Under the pieces are notes generated by a model. It worked only from the letters and a program-made list of their open reading frames with translations. It searched no databases and was not told the DNA's origin. 64,000 nt of DNA from MED-G105 sp039814575 (GTDB lineage: Bacteria > Pseudomonadota > Alphaproteobacteria > Caulobacterales > Parvularculaceae): the NCBI GenBank assembly GCA_039814575.1, contig JBCCAY010000009.1, forward strand, positions 83,136 to 147,135, given 5' to 3'. Below are positions 47,401 through 54,323 of this stretch, in pieces (the stretch's first letter is position 1; each line of letters starts with the position of its first letter). The position numbers and the translations under genes were made by a program.

Positions 47401-47588
47401 CGCGAGATGCGACAGAAGACGGGGCCGTTGATGGATCGGACATCAAGGATGGCATCGGCGCCGATGACGGGGCGTGCGTCACCTACACCGCTTTTATTGC
47501 GGGCGCTGATCCGGATGCGGTCTCCGCAGCGGACCTTAACGCCGGCGCTTTCGCGGAATGGCGCTCTGGCGGCGAAGTTTGCGACTAG
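44481..47588 (+). CDS. Soluble lytic murein transglycosylase with long disordered tail
   Basis: About 1035 residues from the ATG at 44481; the in-frame upstream part (from 44370) is not family-like. A signal peptide (~25-50) precedes a helical superhelix of the Slt70 type, then the catalytic domain: LSRQESEFNPRAYSPAGARG with the Glu at ~569, VMQLMPATA and FAGYNAGKGRVRQW. It cleaves peptidoglycan to 1,6-anhydro-muropeptides. The last ~330 residues are a Pro/Ala/Thr/Ser-rich low-complexity tail, not part of the family, ending in two close Cys residues ~15 apart (ACVTY and EVCD). Confidence 0.88.
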   Translation: MGLRRVFETVFQGEDQKANARRSRRAFAVSAALQVSLAAIGASLPALTTPAAAQVLYADIAPRLKPPAPGPAYISRNDLARLNVLRDALKDRNYKTARSVAGTLEDPIATSLAQWYYFYAEDPRVDIPDATAYMNAHAEWPAQSRIQRHAENRIVSTTPASDILALFEQRDPLTGAGKVALGRAQFTSGDREAGAYHIRDAWANNSFTLPEERTLLANYAGVLRAEDHIGRVDRLLWGRQVTNARRVFKYLPGTERRKAEARAALLLQAGDAPRLYNALGDAERNDAGVLHAAIRYYRRSKQEVRAIQIARTAPTDPDYLRNPARIWEERQLLMRWALKNNLYADAYTMAASHGLEPGSTKFSEAEFNAGWIALRYLNKPKRAETHFAALTASVGTPISLSRGYYWLGRAAVAAGDAASAKQRFQQAARYPYAYYGQLAIEQLGGRLGEPGFGAIAFSPIPPASPEEKARFASRPSAQALRMLTEVDDGRAFLIFGYHLDDQLESAGEYLELADAAVRAQAPHVTVRAGKAGVRRGYFAPQVVYPTIYIPEEASRFVPPEVILGLSRQESEFNPRAYSPAGARGVMQLMPATAEITARKERVPYRRSALLNDPNYNMLIGSAHLFHLLADLNGYYPMVFAGYNAGKGRVRQWVDRYGDPRDPAIDPVDWIEHIPFSETRNYVQRVMENIQVYRSQLNGVPLAKGLAGALERGGPEGRVAGLPPLNSAGAVPDIAPRIVAIAAPVLDAPLADMPLSDAPITPSPMTPSQVQTHGDAGVGAVSPASKPASEPATNIAAAVKPGDSSAGAAATEPTRQSSTSTPPSSSPAPQSMETTPQTPIAADPKTPGSTNAPAQNKPSMTTGNRFSAAPASPLATPNRTTTPDESKEPAKDAQPLQMAPIGSEQSVNGAQGSAADALNALQSLSSATQTTTLGQAPASPIEDEPGAQSAPIEGSDQSPAQTSAALLNAAQTSRARDATEDGAVDGSDIKDGIGADDGACVTYTAFIAGADPDAVSAADLNAGAFAEWRSGGEVCD

Positions 47589-47714
47589 ACAACCGATCGC
47601 CTCGACCGGCGTTACGCGAAACTGCCGGGGAGGAATTCCGTCTGAGGCTAATCTTTTCGAGATTTTCGAATCCGCGCCTTGCATCGGCGGCAGAAAGTCG
47701 ACATTTTCGCAAGT

Positions 47715-47805
47715 GGAGACGTGGCCGAGTGGCTGAAGGCGCTCCCCTGCTAAGGGAGTATACGTTAACCGCGTATCGAGGGTTCGAATCCCTTCGTCTC
47801 CGCCA
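47715..47805 (+). tRNA. tRNA-Ser (anticodon GCT), island attachment target
   Basis: A 91-nt tRNA including CCA, with the long variable arm of serine tRNAs. Acceptor stem GGAGACG pairs with CGTCTCC; anticodon loop CTGCTAA. The 62 bases from 47744 to 47805 recur exactly at 63324-63385, so the gene was rebuilt intact on integration of the island. Confidence 0.98.
47744..47805 (+). repeat. attL: 3' part of tRNA-Ser, direct repeat 1
   Basis: 62 bp running from the anticodon stem to the CCA end. It is identical to 63324-63385 at every position; flanking bases differ at once on both sides. This is the core/identity segment of a tRNA-targeting tyrosine integrase. Confidence 0.95.
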
Positions 47806-48015
47806 GAACCCATTGAAATTACTAACTATATTCCATGGCTCACACTGCCGGCCAGACCCGTGCAATTATCATCTACACTTAGAAAAACCGCAAAAACCTG
47901 AACAAACCGAGACCGTAGAGAGATAGAATCAGCCAATTATCAACCAAATTGTTCATGACTTGTTCGCGGCGAGAGCAACCTCGATTTCGCACAAATCAAT
48001 ATGTTCCTGCCTGGA

Positions 48016-48198
48016 TCAAGAGCTGTGACTGCTAGCGATTGCAGCTGAGATAATGTCGACCGCGTTATCAGCAGGCTGAAGCCCAGAGGGAATCTCAGGC
48101 GTTAGGATATCCACCTCAACTTTTTTCTCGCGAGTTCTGTAATTGCCAAAGGTGGAAATAGTCAGCGCGCTAACGGCGGTTCCCCGCCGGAGATACAT
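48016..48198 (-). CDS. Possible small protein, unknown
   Basis: A 60-residue open frame starting MYLRRGTAVSALT with GGAGAT about 8 nt upstream of the ATG. No family is recognised. It lies between tRNA-Ser and the palindromic repeat. The remaining part of 47806-48524 outside this frame and the repeat shows nothing further. It could be spurious. Confidence 0.25.
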   Translation of the reverse strand: MYLRRGTAVSALTISTFGNYRTREKKVEVDILTPEIPSGLQPADNAVDIISAAIASSHSS

Positions 48199-48234
48199 GT
48201 TATCTCCATCTCCGCAGAGGAGTGCCCAACGCCG

Positions 48235-48434
48235 AGAGCCCGATTCAAAACTCCGAAAACTGCGCAACACGAGAATGCCAGACGTAAATTTGCCGCCAAA
48301 CGATACGGTTCGGGCTCTTTCTTCTTAAGAATCAGAGCCGTCGGACGAATTCGTCCAACCCGCATGGATATGTCGCCGACTGACGTCTGGTTTGAGGGGT
48401 TTGCCAATGTTGCAAGAGTTTCCAACCAGGCTCT
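48235..48434. repeat. Long palindromic (MITE-like) repeat, copy B
   Basis: About 200 bp, homologous along its length to 9220-9403. It begins with the same 18 bases (AGAGCCCGATTCAAAACT), has the central hairpin GGGCTCT...AGAGCC near 48310-48337, and ends TTTCCAACCAGGCTCT where copy A ends TTTCCAATCGGGCTCT. The right terminal repeat has changed at three positions, so this copy is more worn. It lies inside the island. Confidence 0.75.
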
Positions 48435-48524
48435 GAGCTCAGTACCTATAAGCTGATCACAAATCTGCAAGCGCCTGCCCATCCTCAGCGTGAGCTTCCC
48501 TTTAGACCGGTGGCGATCTTCCGA

Positions 48525-48911
48525 TTATTTCTTCGGATTCATTCGGGCGAGCGCCCATTTACGAGCGTCAATCCGAAGCCGTGCTCGCTGGAAATGCTCT
48601 TGGTTGAAGACCGTTTTTGAGCCGTTCTTCGTCTCAATTTCCAACCAATCATTGGAGCTGTCGTCAGCAATGTCTTCGATCTCATCAAACACCGCGCTCT
48701 GACGTATCTCTCTCGCGCGCGCGTAGTGTTCGGTTCGCGTATCGCCACCTTTGCTAACCCAACGGGTAAAAGCGCTTGGATAGTGGCCTATCCTCTTGCA
48801 CGCCCGCGTTACTGAGATGCCTTCATCCTGCACCATATCGAGGACATATTCGCCGTCGTCATCTGTGAACGGCTGTTGCTTCCTAGGAGGCTGAGCGAGC
48901 AACGCTTTCAT
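48525..48911 (-). CDS. Phage terminase small subunit-like protein, orphan
   Basis: 128 residues. A helix-turn-helix (GISVTRACKRIGHYPSAFTR) is followed by the YARAREIRQSAVFDEIEDIA helix and RARLRIDARKWALARMNPKK, a layout seen in small terminase subunits that recognise phage DNA for packaging. No large terminase, portal or capsid gene is near, so this is a leftover of a prophage or a domesticated DNA-binding protein. Confidence 0.65.
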   Translation of the reverse strand: MKALLAQPPRKQQPFTDDDGEYVLDMVQDEGISVTRACKRIGHYPSAFTRWVSKGGDTRTEHYARAREIRQSAVFDEIEDIADDSSNDWLEIETKNGSKTVFNQEHFQRARLRIDARKWALARMNPKK

Positions 48912-48986
48912 CTGGTATGGGCTCCTTCGCGGCTTACCTGCCGCCTACGTGCATCTGTTCATAGAGGCGTCGCGATGCAACAAATC

Positions 48987-49470
48987 TCACGCGTTTAAGA
49001 AGTAAGCGCGCGTCGTGCGCTGTCCAGTACAATCATAGACGCCGCCGAAGTCGGCGTCGCGCCGCCCGAAAGCGCCATAGCGGTTCTTCTGATCCACCGT
49101 TCCATTATCCTGGATATAAGCGATAATCGATCCGCGCTCATCAGGAATAAGGAAGGTGGGCTGCCGGACGCCGGCGCCGCTCGTCGGGGCGCATTGGGTG
49201 GAGCCGTTCATGCCGATGCACACGGCCGGATCGTCGACGCCGGCGCCGTGAATATAGCGTGGTGCTAAGTTTCCATTAATCGGCGCCTCAAGGACGTACT
49301 CCGCGATCAGGCGTTCGCCGTCATAAAGGAAGCACAGGGAGGATTGGCTCGGCGTATCGGGATTGACCCGGATGCTGATTAACCGCTCCAAGGCGTCATA
49401 TTTAAGGTCCGTCGTGACGCCGTTTTCAACGATACCAACGGGACGATTGAAACGGTCATTCCTATCGCAT
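48987..49470 (-). pseudogene. RHS core fragment, truncated copy 1
   Basis: About 160 residues of RHS sequence read in one frame: YD-type VENGVTTDLKYDALERLI, then PDERGSIIAYIQDNGTVDQK and GGVYDCTGQ, where normal RHS continues into the hyper-conserved end. After TGQ the frame runs into unrelated sequence and stops, so both the conserved end and the toxin part are missing. It has no start of its own. The DNA is a close duplicate of 50790-51240 and follows the putative immunity gene by ~27 bp. Confidence 0.8.
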
Positions 49471-49496
49471 TAGCGTTAAGGGTGGCAATTTATCAG

Positions 49497-50084
49497 TCAA
49501 AGCGCTGCAATTTGCTCGGCCGGGATCTTTACATCCATCATTGCAGGCATGTTTTTTGCTCCAACGAGTCGCCATCCCGCTTTAAGCTTGGCTATCGCTC
49601 CTGACATGAGGAGATGCGGGTCTCCTTTAGGTCCAACACGTTTTGCATTCGTGGTAATAATCCTTTTGACGATTTTATGTATTTCGCGTGAACGATTAGT
49701 TTCACCTAACGTCGCAAATTGACTCATGGTAAGAGTATCGTCGCCGGCGTTTCCGCCAAATCGGATAACAACTGAATCTGGCATGAGAACCTGATCACTA
49801 GATTCTTTTACACCACTGCCATCAGCCATTTTAGTTTTGTCTTTTACAATTTCTGTTTCCTTCTCAATCAGTAAGTATGCAGGCCTTAATCTCGGAAATT
49901 GTCGATCAGTCTTCATATCTGCAAAAATTTCCTTAGGGTCTTCAAAAACCTTGAGTGCTGAATTCAGCTGACCGTTCATCTCAATACACATGTAAACATC
50001 AAATTCCGAAATCTTCTCGAGAACGGACTGAACATCCGCATCGTCAGCGTAAAATTCGGCTCTCAATCCGCGCATTTTTGACAA
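49497..50084 (-). CDS. Putative immunity protein of RHS locus A
   Basis: 195 residues, soluble, mixed alpha/beta, no signal peptide and no recognised family. It starts 4 bp after the RHS toxin end (50089) and is the only intact gene following it, the place where RHS/CDI immunity genes always sit. Its last ~13 codons recur at 51266-51303, where another cassette once ended. Function is inferred from position; the partner would be the nuclease-like domain at 50089-50625. Confidence 0.6.
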   Translation of the reverse strand: MSKMRGLRAEFYADDADVQSVLEKISEFDVYMCIEMNGQLNSALKVFEDPKEIFADMKTDRQFPRLRPAYLLIEKETEIVKDKTKMADGSGVKESSDQVLMPDSVVIRFGGNAGDDTLTMSQFATLGETNRSREIHKIVKRIITTNAKRVGPKGDPHLLMSGAIAKLKAGWRLVGAKNMPAMMDVKIPAEQIAAL

Positions 50085-50088
50085 GCAC

Positions 50089-51240
50089 CTAATTGCAAGA
50101 AATTTTCGATATGCAAACTACAGGATTTCCCGAACGCTCGGCAATATCTAATGCAGCATCACGTTCGCGGCGCGTCAGGCCGCCGGCTGCATTGGTATCA
50201 ACGGTCTGTACTTCGAATGAATTTCCGTTTTGATCACTTGCCGTACCGTCGGAGAAACGCCCTCCCTTTCTGCCACCTTTAGGGTTTTTGAAGTACGATT
50301 CAGGACTGAGACCAAAACCACTTTCCGTATCACCTCCGTTTTCTCGAATACGTCTGGCAGTAGCTCGGTTTTGCGCTCGCGTATTGAGTCCACCTTTACG
50401 CCCTCCAACTTTTTCCCCTGCAGCCCGGAGTAACTTTGCCCCATCGGAAATGTCACTCGGCGCCACGGGTGAAACCAACTCAGCAAGCGCAAGACCTCGG
50501 TCCAGCAAAGTTGATGACGGATCAAAGACCGTCACGACCGTATCGCCAATCTCAAAAACCGTTTCGCGAATGTTCCCACGGTTCTTAATAAGGCCTTTAC
50601 CGACCTTCTTAATCGCCCCAAACACTTCGCCACTTGGATCCACAAAGTTGACGGGATCGTTTGCAGCATAGGCGTATAGGTTCATCTGCTGCTCATACCC
50701 AATGGGATCGGTTTGCAAGAAGCGTCCGAAGTCTGCGTGATACATTCTTGCTTTGAAGTAGTGGAGATCGATTTCGGGCAGGTATTGCTGTCCGGTGTAG
50801 CCGTAGACGCCGCCGAAGTCGGCGTCGAGCCGCCCGAACGCGCCATAGCGGTTCTTCTGATCCACCGTTCCGTCATCCTGGATATAAGCGATGATCGATC
50901 CGCGTTCGTTAGGAATTAAGGAAGGTGGGTTGCCCGACGCCGGCGCTGCTCGTCGGGGCGGATTTGGTGGAGCCGTTGATGGCGATGCACACGGCCGGGT
51001 CATTGACGCCGGGGCCTTGGATATAGGGTCGCGCTAGGTTTCCAGTGATCGGCGCCTCAAGGACGTACTCTGCGAGCAGGCGTTTACCGTCACAAAGGAA
51101 GTTGCGGGAGGATTGGCTTGGCGTATCGGGATTGACCCGAATGCTGATTAACCGCTCCAAGTCATCGTATTGAAGGTCCGTCGTGACGCCGTTTTCAACG
51201 ACACGTACAAGACGGTTGACGCTGTGATTCCTATCGCATC
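50089..51240 (-). pseudogene. RHS toxin end with nuclease-like tip, frameshifted copy 2
   Basis: RHS sequence starts near 51240 (VVENGVTTDLQYDDLERLI) and is broken by one extra base at about 50914-50919, where copy 1 reads TTATT and this copy TTAATT. Beyond it the frame resumes: GSIIAYIQDDGTVDQK, LHYFKARMYHADFGRFLQ, TDPIGYEQQMNLYAYAANDP and VNFVDPSGE, the conserved RHS end. The ~178-residue tip after this ends GRFSDGTASDQNGNSFEVQT and LTRRERDAALDIAERSG, resembling PD-(D/E)xK restriction-fold toxins, though the last Lys is Gln here. There is no RHS N-terminal part, so it is an orphan tip. Confidence 0.7.
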
Positions 51241-51265
51241 AGAGTCATGATGGAATGTTTGTCAG

Positions 51266-51330
51266 TCAAAGTGTAGCAAATTTCTCGGGCGCGATCTTTA
51301 TATCCATTCGCAATAACATTGCTTCGCATG
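51266..51330 (-). pseudogene. Remnant of a second immunity gene 3' end
   Basis: Leftward frame MDIKIAPEKFATL then stop, matching MDVKIPAEQIAAL at the end of the putative immunity gene 49497-50084, with the DNA similar for ~40 bp on either side of the stop. It is followed by RHS copy 2 just as the intact immunity gene is followed by RHS copy 1. The rest of the gene is gone. Confidence 0.6.
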
Positions 51331-51489
51331 CCGAGGGAAAGGTAAGAGCTGATTGGGATAACGACGTAAGCGATTACGTTGCGCAAAAGCTGTTCGAAAA
51401 AGCCCGCAATGCATTAGGCGCTATCCCCATAAACCTGGGCTGATTTGACGAATGCTGATTCATTTCCTTTTTTTGTCGAGGGAACTGAT

Positions 51490-52262
51490 ATGAGCGGACG
51501 TTTTGATCTCACGGACAATAAATGGACCAATATTGAACCGTTGCTTCCCAACAAGCTATGTGGCGTTCCGCGTATTGGTGATCGAACGGTTTTGAACGGA
51601 ATCTTCTGGGTCTAGCGAACGGGCGCGCGATGGGACGATATGCCGTCGCGCCATGGGCCTCCCACGACCGTCTACAATCGCTTCAGCCGCTGGCGTAAAG
51701 CCGGTGTTGGGAAACATACTCTCAGGTATTTACAGGCCGATATCGAAGAGGAAATGTACATGATCGACTTATCTGTCGTCCGCGTCCATCAACATGGAAT
51801 CGGCGCTCGTAAAGTTGAATGCGAATAGCATTTAACGGGCGACGACGACGGCGAGCAAACAGGCCGTTCACGCGGCGAACTGACGACGCAAGTACACGCG
51901 CTAACCGATAGCAAACGGCACCCTGCAGCCTTAAAATTGAGGCAAGGCCAAGTCCATGACTTATCTGCTGTCGATGATTTGATTGATGCTGTTCCACCGG
52001 ACACAATCATACTCGCCGATAAAGCTTATGATGATGATGATTTTATCAACGCCTTGAACGAGCGCCAAATCTGCCCCAACATTCCCAACAAAGCCAACCG
52101 GAGATAGCCGCGTGGCTTTATCAAATCGCTCTACAAACACCGAAATCGGGTCGAGCGCGTTCATCGCTTCGCACTTCACTCGGTAAACTCAAGCATTTCA
52201 GATGCATCGCCACTAGATATGAAAAACGCGCTGATAACTATCTCGCTATGTGCGAACCGGCT
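51490..52262 (+). pseudogene. IS5-family transposase, decayed copy 1
   Basis: Starts MSGRFDLTDNKWTNIEPLLP, followed by GVPRIGDRTVLNGIFWV and then a stop at 51613. Further pieces in other frames read PSRHGPPTTVYNRFSRWRKA, VHALTDSKRHPAALKLRQGQ-like and IILADKAYDDDDF, then a C-terminal ERVHRF. It carries several stops and shifts. Clear terminal inverted repeats could not be fixed; the right end is probably near 52,290. Confidence 0.8.
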
Positions 52263-52293
52263 TCAGCTCGCATCATAATGTGTGATTTATGAG

Positions 52294-52362
52294 TTAAGCG
52301 CCTAGTAATGATACACTCCCCAGCAACGTGAAGAATTTCTTGTTTAGAAAAGATTTTAACAT
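52294..52362 (-). pseudogene. Signal-peptide stub, likely gene cut by the IS5 element
   Basis: A strong ribosome site (AGAGGAGAAAATC then ATG at 52362) precedes only 22 codons, MLKSFLNKKFFTLLGSVSLL and two more, a typical N-terminal export signal. The frame stops just where the IS remnant is expected to end. Most likely the 5' end of a secreted protein destroyed by insertion; a short free peptide is the alternative. The rest of 52263-52550 shows nothing else. Confidence 0.35.
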
Positions 52363-52550
52363 GATTTTCTCCTCTAGCTTGTCGTAGTGAGGCATAAAGA
52401 GCCGCTTAAGGTTGTTTGCCAAGGTCTAAGCGGCGAAGTGCCTTGCGCCGTACTCTGACTAAATGCAGGCGCTCACTATGATACAATCATGCCTATCGTT
52501 TCTCGCTGACTTCAATTGCTTTCAAATATTTGAAGCGATGGAACTCTGAT

Positions 52551-52844
52551 TCACCAATGCCAGCCAAAACAGGATCGACGCAAGTGTTTTCGTTGTTCTT
52601 TGTTAGAGAGTTTATCGAGCCTCTCCCTCTCACCCACGAGATAGGAACACCTGAAAAGACAGACTGTCGATCCTATCAGGAATATGATGACGAAAAAGGA
52701 CAGCCAGTAGACTACTGCTTGGATATAGAAACCTAGCGGCAAGCCACGGAAGAAAAATGACGCCAACGCCACAATTAGCGCAGGTGATAGCAATAAAGCG
52801 TATTCAAATGATATTCTCGCGTTATTTAGAAATATCTGCTTCAT
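52551..52844 (-). CDS. Small membrane protein 4 of the RHS-immunity train
   Basis: 97 residues with two to three membrane helices (about 14-34, 38-60 and possibly a third) and a basic cytoplasmic tail (KLSNKEQRKHLRRS). No known family. It is the last leftward gene of the train that follows the RHS toxin; no toxin-tail copy could be found directly before it. Immunity role is inferred from position and from the similar build of its neighbours. Confidence 0.5.
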   Translation of the reverse strand: MKQIFLNNARISFEYALLLSPALIVALASFFFRGLPLGFYIQAVVYWLSFFVIIFLIGSTVCLFRCSYLVGERERLDKLSNKEQRKHLRRSCFGWHW

Positions 52845-52983
52845 TGCCTAAAAACTACGCCCTGCAAGATCGACGCTCGCAGCGATCTGTCAGAAAAAAT
52901 CCACCAAATAAACATTTGGGTGATTATTACTTAAAACTTAAACCGCCATTTGAGAATTTTATTTAATTAATATCTCCATTATT

Positions 52984-53157
52984 TTATTTTTTTCTATTTC
53001 CCACGAAGTATCCAAACAGGCCGATGCAAATACCAACTGGAACGCAAATAATAATAGCTCTTAAGGAGAGCATGTTTAAAAAGTAGAGGGCAGCAAGCGC
53101 GACCGCAACAAATATATAAGCCGCAACAAGCTCGAAATATCGGTTTGCATCTTTCAT
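52984..53157 (-). CDS. Small membrane protein 3 of the RHS-immunity train
   Basis: A 57-residue gene: MKDANRYFELVAAYIFVAVA, then LYFLNMLSL and IIICVPVGICIGLFGYFVG, ending NRKK. Two membrane helices. It starts 14 bp after the stop of toxin-tail copy 3. No known family. Its placement directly behind a toxin tail mirrors protein 1 behind the full RHS gene. Confidence 0.5.
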   Translation of the reverse strand: MKDANRYFELVAAYIFVAVALAALYFLNMLSLRAIIICVPVGICIGLFGYFVGNRKK

Positions 53158-53170
53158 TTGGTGCAGGGCT

Positions 53171-53306
53171 CTACTTATTTAGGGTGTCGACGTCAGAAAG
53201 GTATATATTCCAAGTCGAACCTGGGCGGGTAATATCTGTAGGCAGATTAAGATTCATTCGGCCGAACATAATAAAAATGTTGTCGTGGTAGCGACTGATA
53301 TGCAAG
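53171..53306 (-). pseudogene. Orphan RHS C-terminal tail, copy 3
   Basis: Leftward translation gives YHDNIFIMFGRMNLNLPTDI followed by TRPG, then a diverged end WNIYLSDVDTLNK and stop. The intact RHS protein ends YYDNILFSMFGRMNLNLPTD...TDVDTPNK. Upstream the frame is closed by a stop (near 53,310), so only the last ~45 codons survive. DNA identity is highest in the FGRMNLNLPTDITRPG part. Confidence 0.8.
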
Positions 53307-53403
53307 CTCTAACAACAGAAAACGGCTCCAACATTAAACGCAATGATTACGTGTTAGACGCCCTCGCTCGAGATTGGAGTGGGAGATCAATATTACACAA
53401 AAC

Positions 53404-53781
53404 TTACTTTCTCGGGCGAATGAACAGCGAATACGCTCGTTTCAAAAAAATAAAAACTCCAACATCTTCATCGTCAAATGTCTTATTATAATTTACAAAA
53501 ACTACTAGTGACGCAAAAAGAGAAAGAAAAATTGGAACTAATAAAAAAATTACTGTTGCTGTCGCGACGTCATTTTGGAATGCAGACGAGAGGGGCACAC
53601 GGTAGCGAATGGATATGATACAGCCAGCAAATGCAATCAGACCAAAGAATAAAAGGAAGTTCACCCAAAAGAGTATAAATAGCTTTTTCCTCATTTTTAA
53701 TACACTACGATAGTTTCCTTTCGTCACCACAACGTTTTCAAAATACTCTTCAACCTTACTTTTTAAAGATGTTGCCGTCAT
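53404..53781 (-). CDS. Small membrane protein 2 of the RHS-immunity train
   Basis: 125 residues with two strong membrane helices (~33-55 and ~74-98) and a polar loop between them; an N-terminal amphipathic ~30 residues and a C-terminal basic end. Its start overlaps the last codons of toxin-tail copy 2 (stop at 53756), an arrangement typical of translationally coupled toxin and immunity genes. No known family. Confidence 0.6.
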   Translation of the reverse strand: MTATSLKSKVEEYFENVVVTKGNYRSVLKMRKKLFILFWVNFLLFFGLIAFAGCIISIRYRVPLSSAFQNDVATATVIFLLVPIFLSLFASLVVFVNYNKTFDDEDVGVFIFLKRAYSLFIRPRK

Positions 53782-54067
53782 AAATATCTACAGCTCCAGT
53801 CCGACCCGGAAGGGTAATATCTGCAGACAGATTAATATTCATTCGGCCGAACATATTAAAAAGAATGTTGTCGTAATATCCCCAAACATACAAATCAGTG
53901 TCAAATGTAAGAACATCTCTCACAATTACCCGTGTTCGCCGCCCTGAGCTATAGTCCTCATTTTAGAGTTCGGCACGCTCGCCGGGGTCAAAGATTTCTT
54001 CTGTAAAGAACAAGCCGGCAGCACTATAAACACTTGACAGACCAATTCCAAGGGGACCGCCTATGAT
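53756..54067 (-). pseudogene. Orphan RHS C-terminal tail, copy 2 (with internal stop)
   Basis: About 100 codons begin right after small membrane protein 1. An N-terminal piece (IIGGPLGIGLSSVYSAAGLF) ends at an in-frame TAA, after which come VRDVLTFDTDLYVWGYYDN and FNMFGRMNINLSADITLPG, clearly homologous to the end of the intact RHS protein (VTDILTFDSDLYLRGYYDN). The last ~14 residues differ. It has no start or RHS core and is thus a displaced tip. Confidence 0.8.
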
Positions 54068-54068
54068 A

Positions 54069-54296
54069 TTATTTCTTGTTCAAAATTTTTGGAACAATAA
54101 ATATCTGAATTAGTACAAACCATATAATTATAGGTACAAAAGACCAGTATCCACCGTTAAAAATCATTATAGCAGTCGATAATATCCCAGCAAACACCAT
54201 CGATAAAAACGCCGCAATGTGCAACTTCAGTTTAGACACTTTTTTACCTGATGGTTTGCCACCTGTTGAGAGAGACCATACCATAAACCTTTGCAA
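54069..54296 (-). CDS. Small membrane protein 1: candidate immunity protein of the RHS toxin
   Basis: 75 residues: a basic start, then two membrane helices (LHIAAFLSMVFAGILSTAIM and WSFVPIIIWFVLIQIFIV) and a Lys-rich end. It begins 27 bp after the RHS stop, the expected site of the cognate immunity gene. A membrane-embedded immunity protein would suit a toxin that acts on or crosses the inner membrane. No family recognised. Confidence 0.6.
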   Translation of the reverse strand: MQRFMVWSLSTGGKPSGKKVSKLKLHIAAFLSMVFAGILSTAIMIFNGGYWSFVPIIIWFVLIQIFIVPKILNKK

Positions 54297-54323
54297 TTAC
54301 TGTTCTACTATCTGTCGAGAGCC

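Noticed and set aside
47394..47813. Leftward 139-residue open frame across tRNA-Ser
   Set aside because: Its N-terminal part is the antisense of the tRNA, a common false protein; the rest is antisense to the end of the transglycosylase gene.
51255..51443. Rightward 62-residue open frame before IS5 copy 1
   Set aside because: Its first third is antisense to the immunity remnant, and no ribosome site or family is evident.
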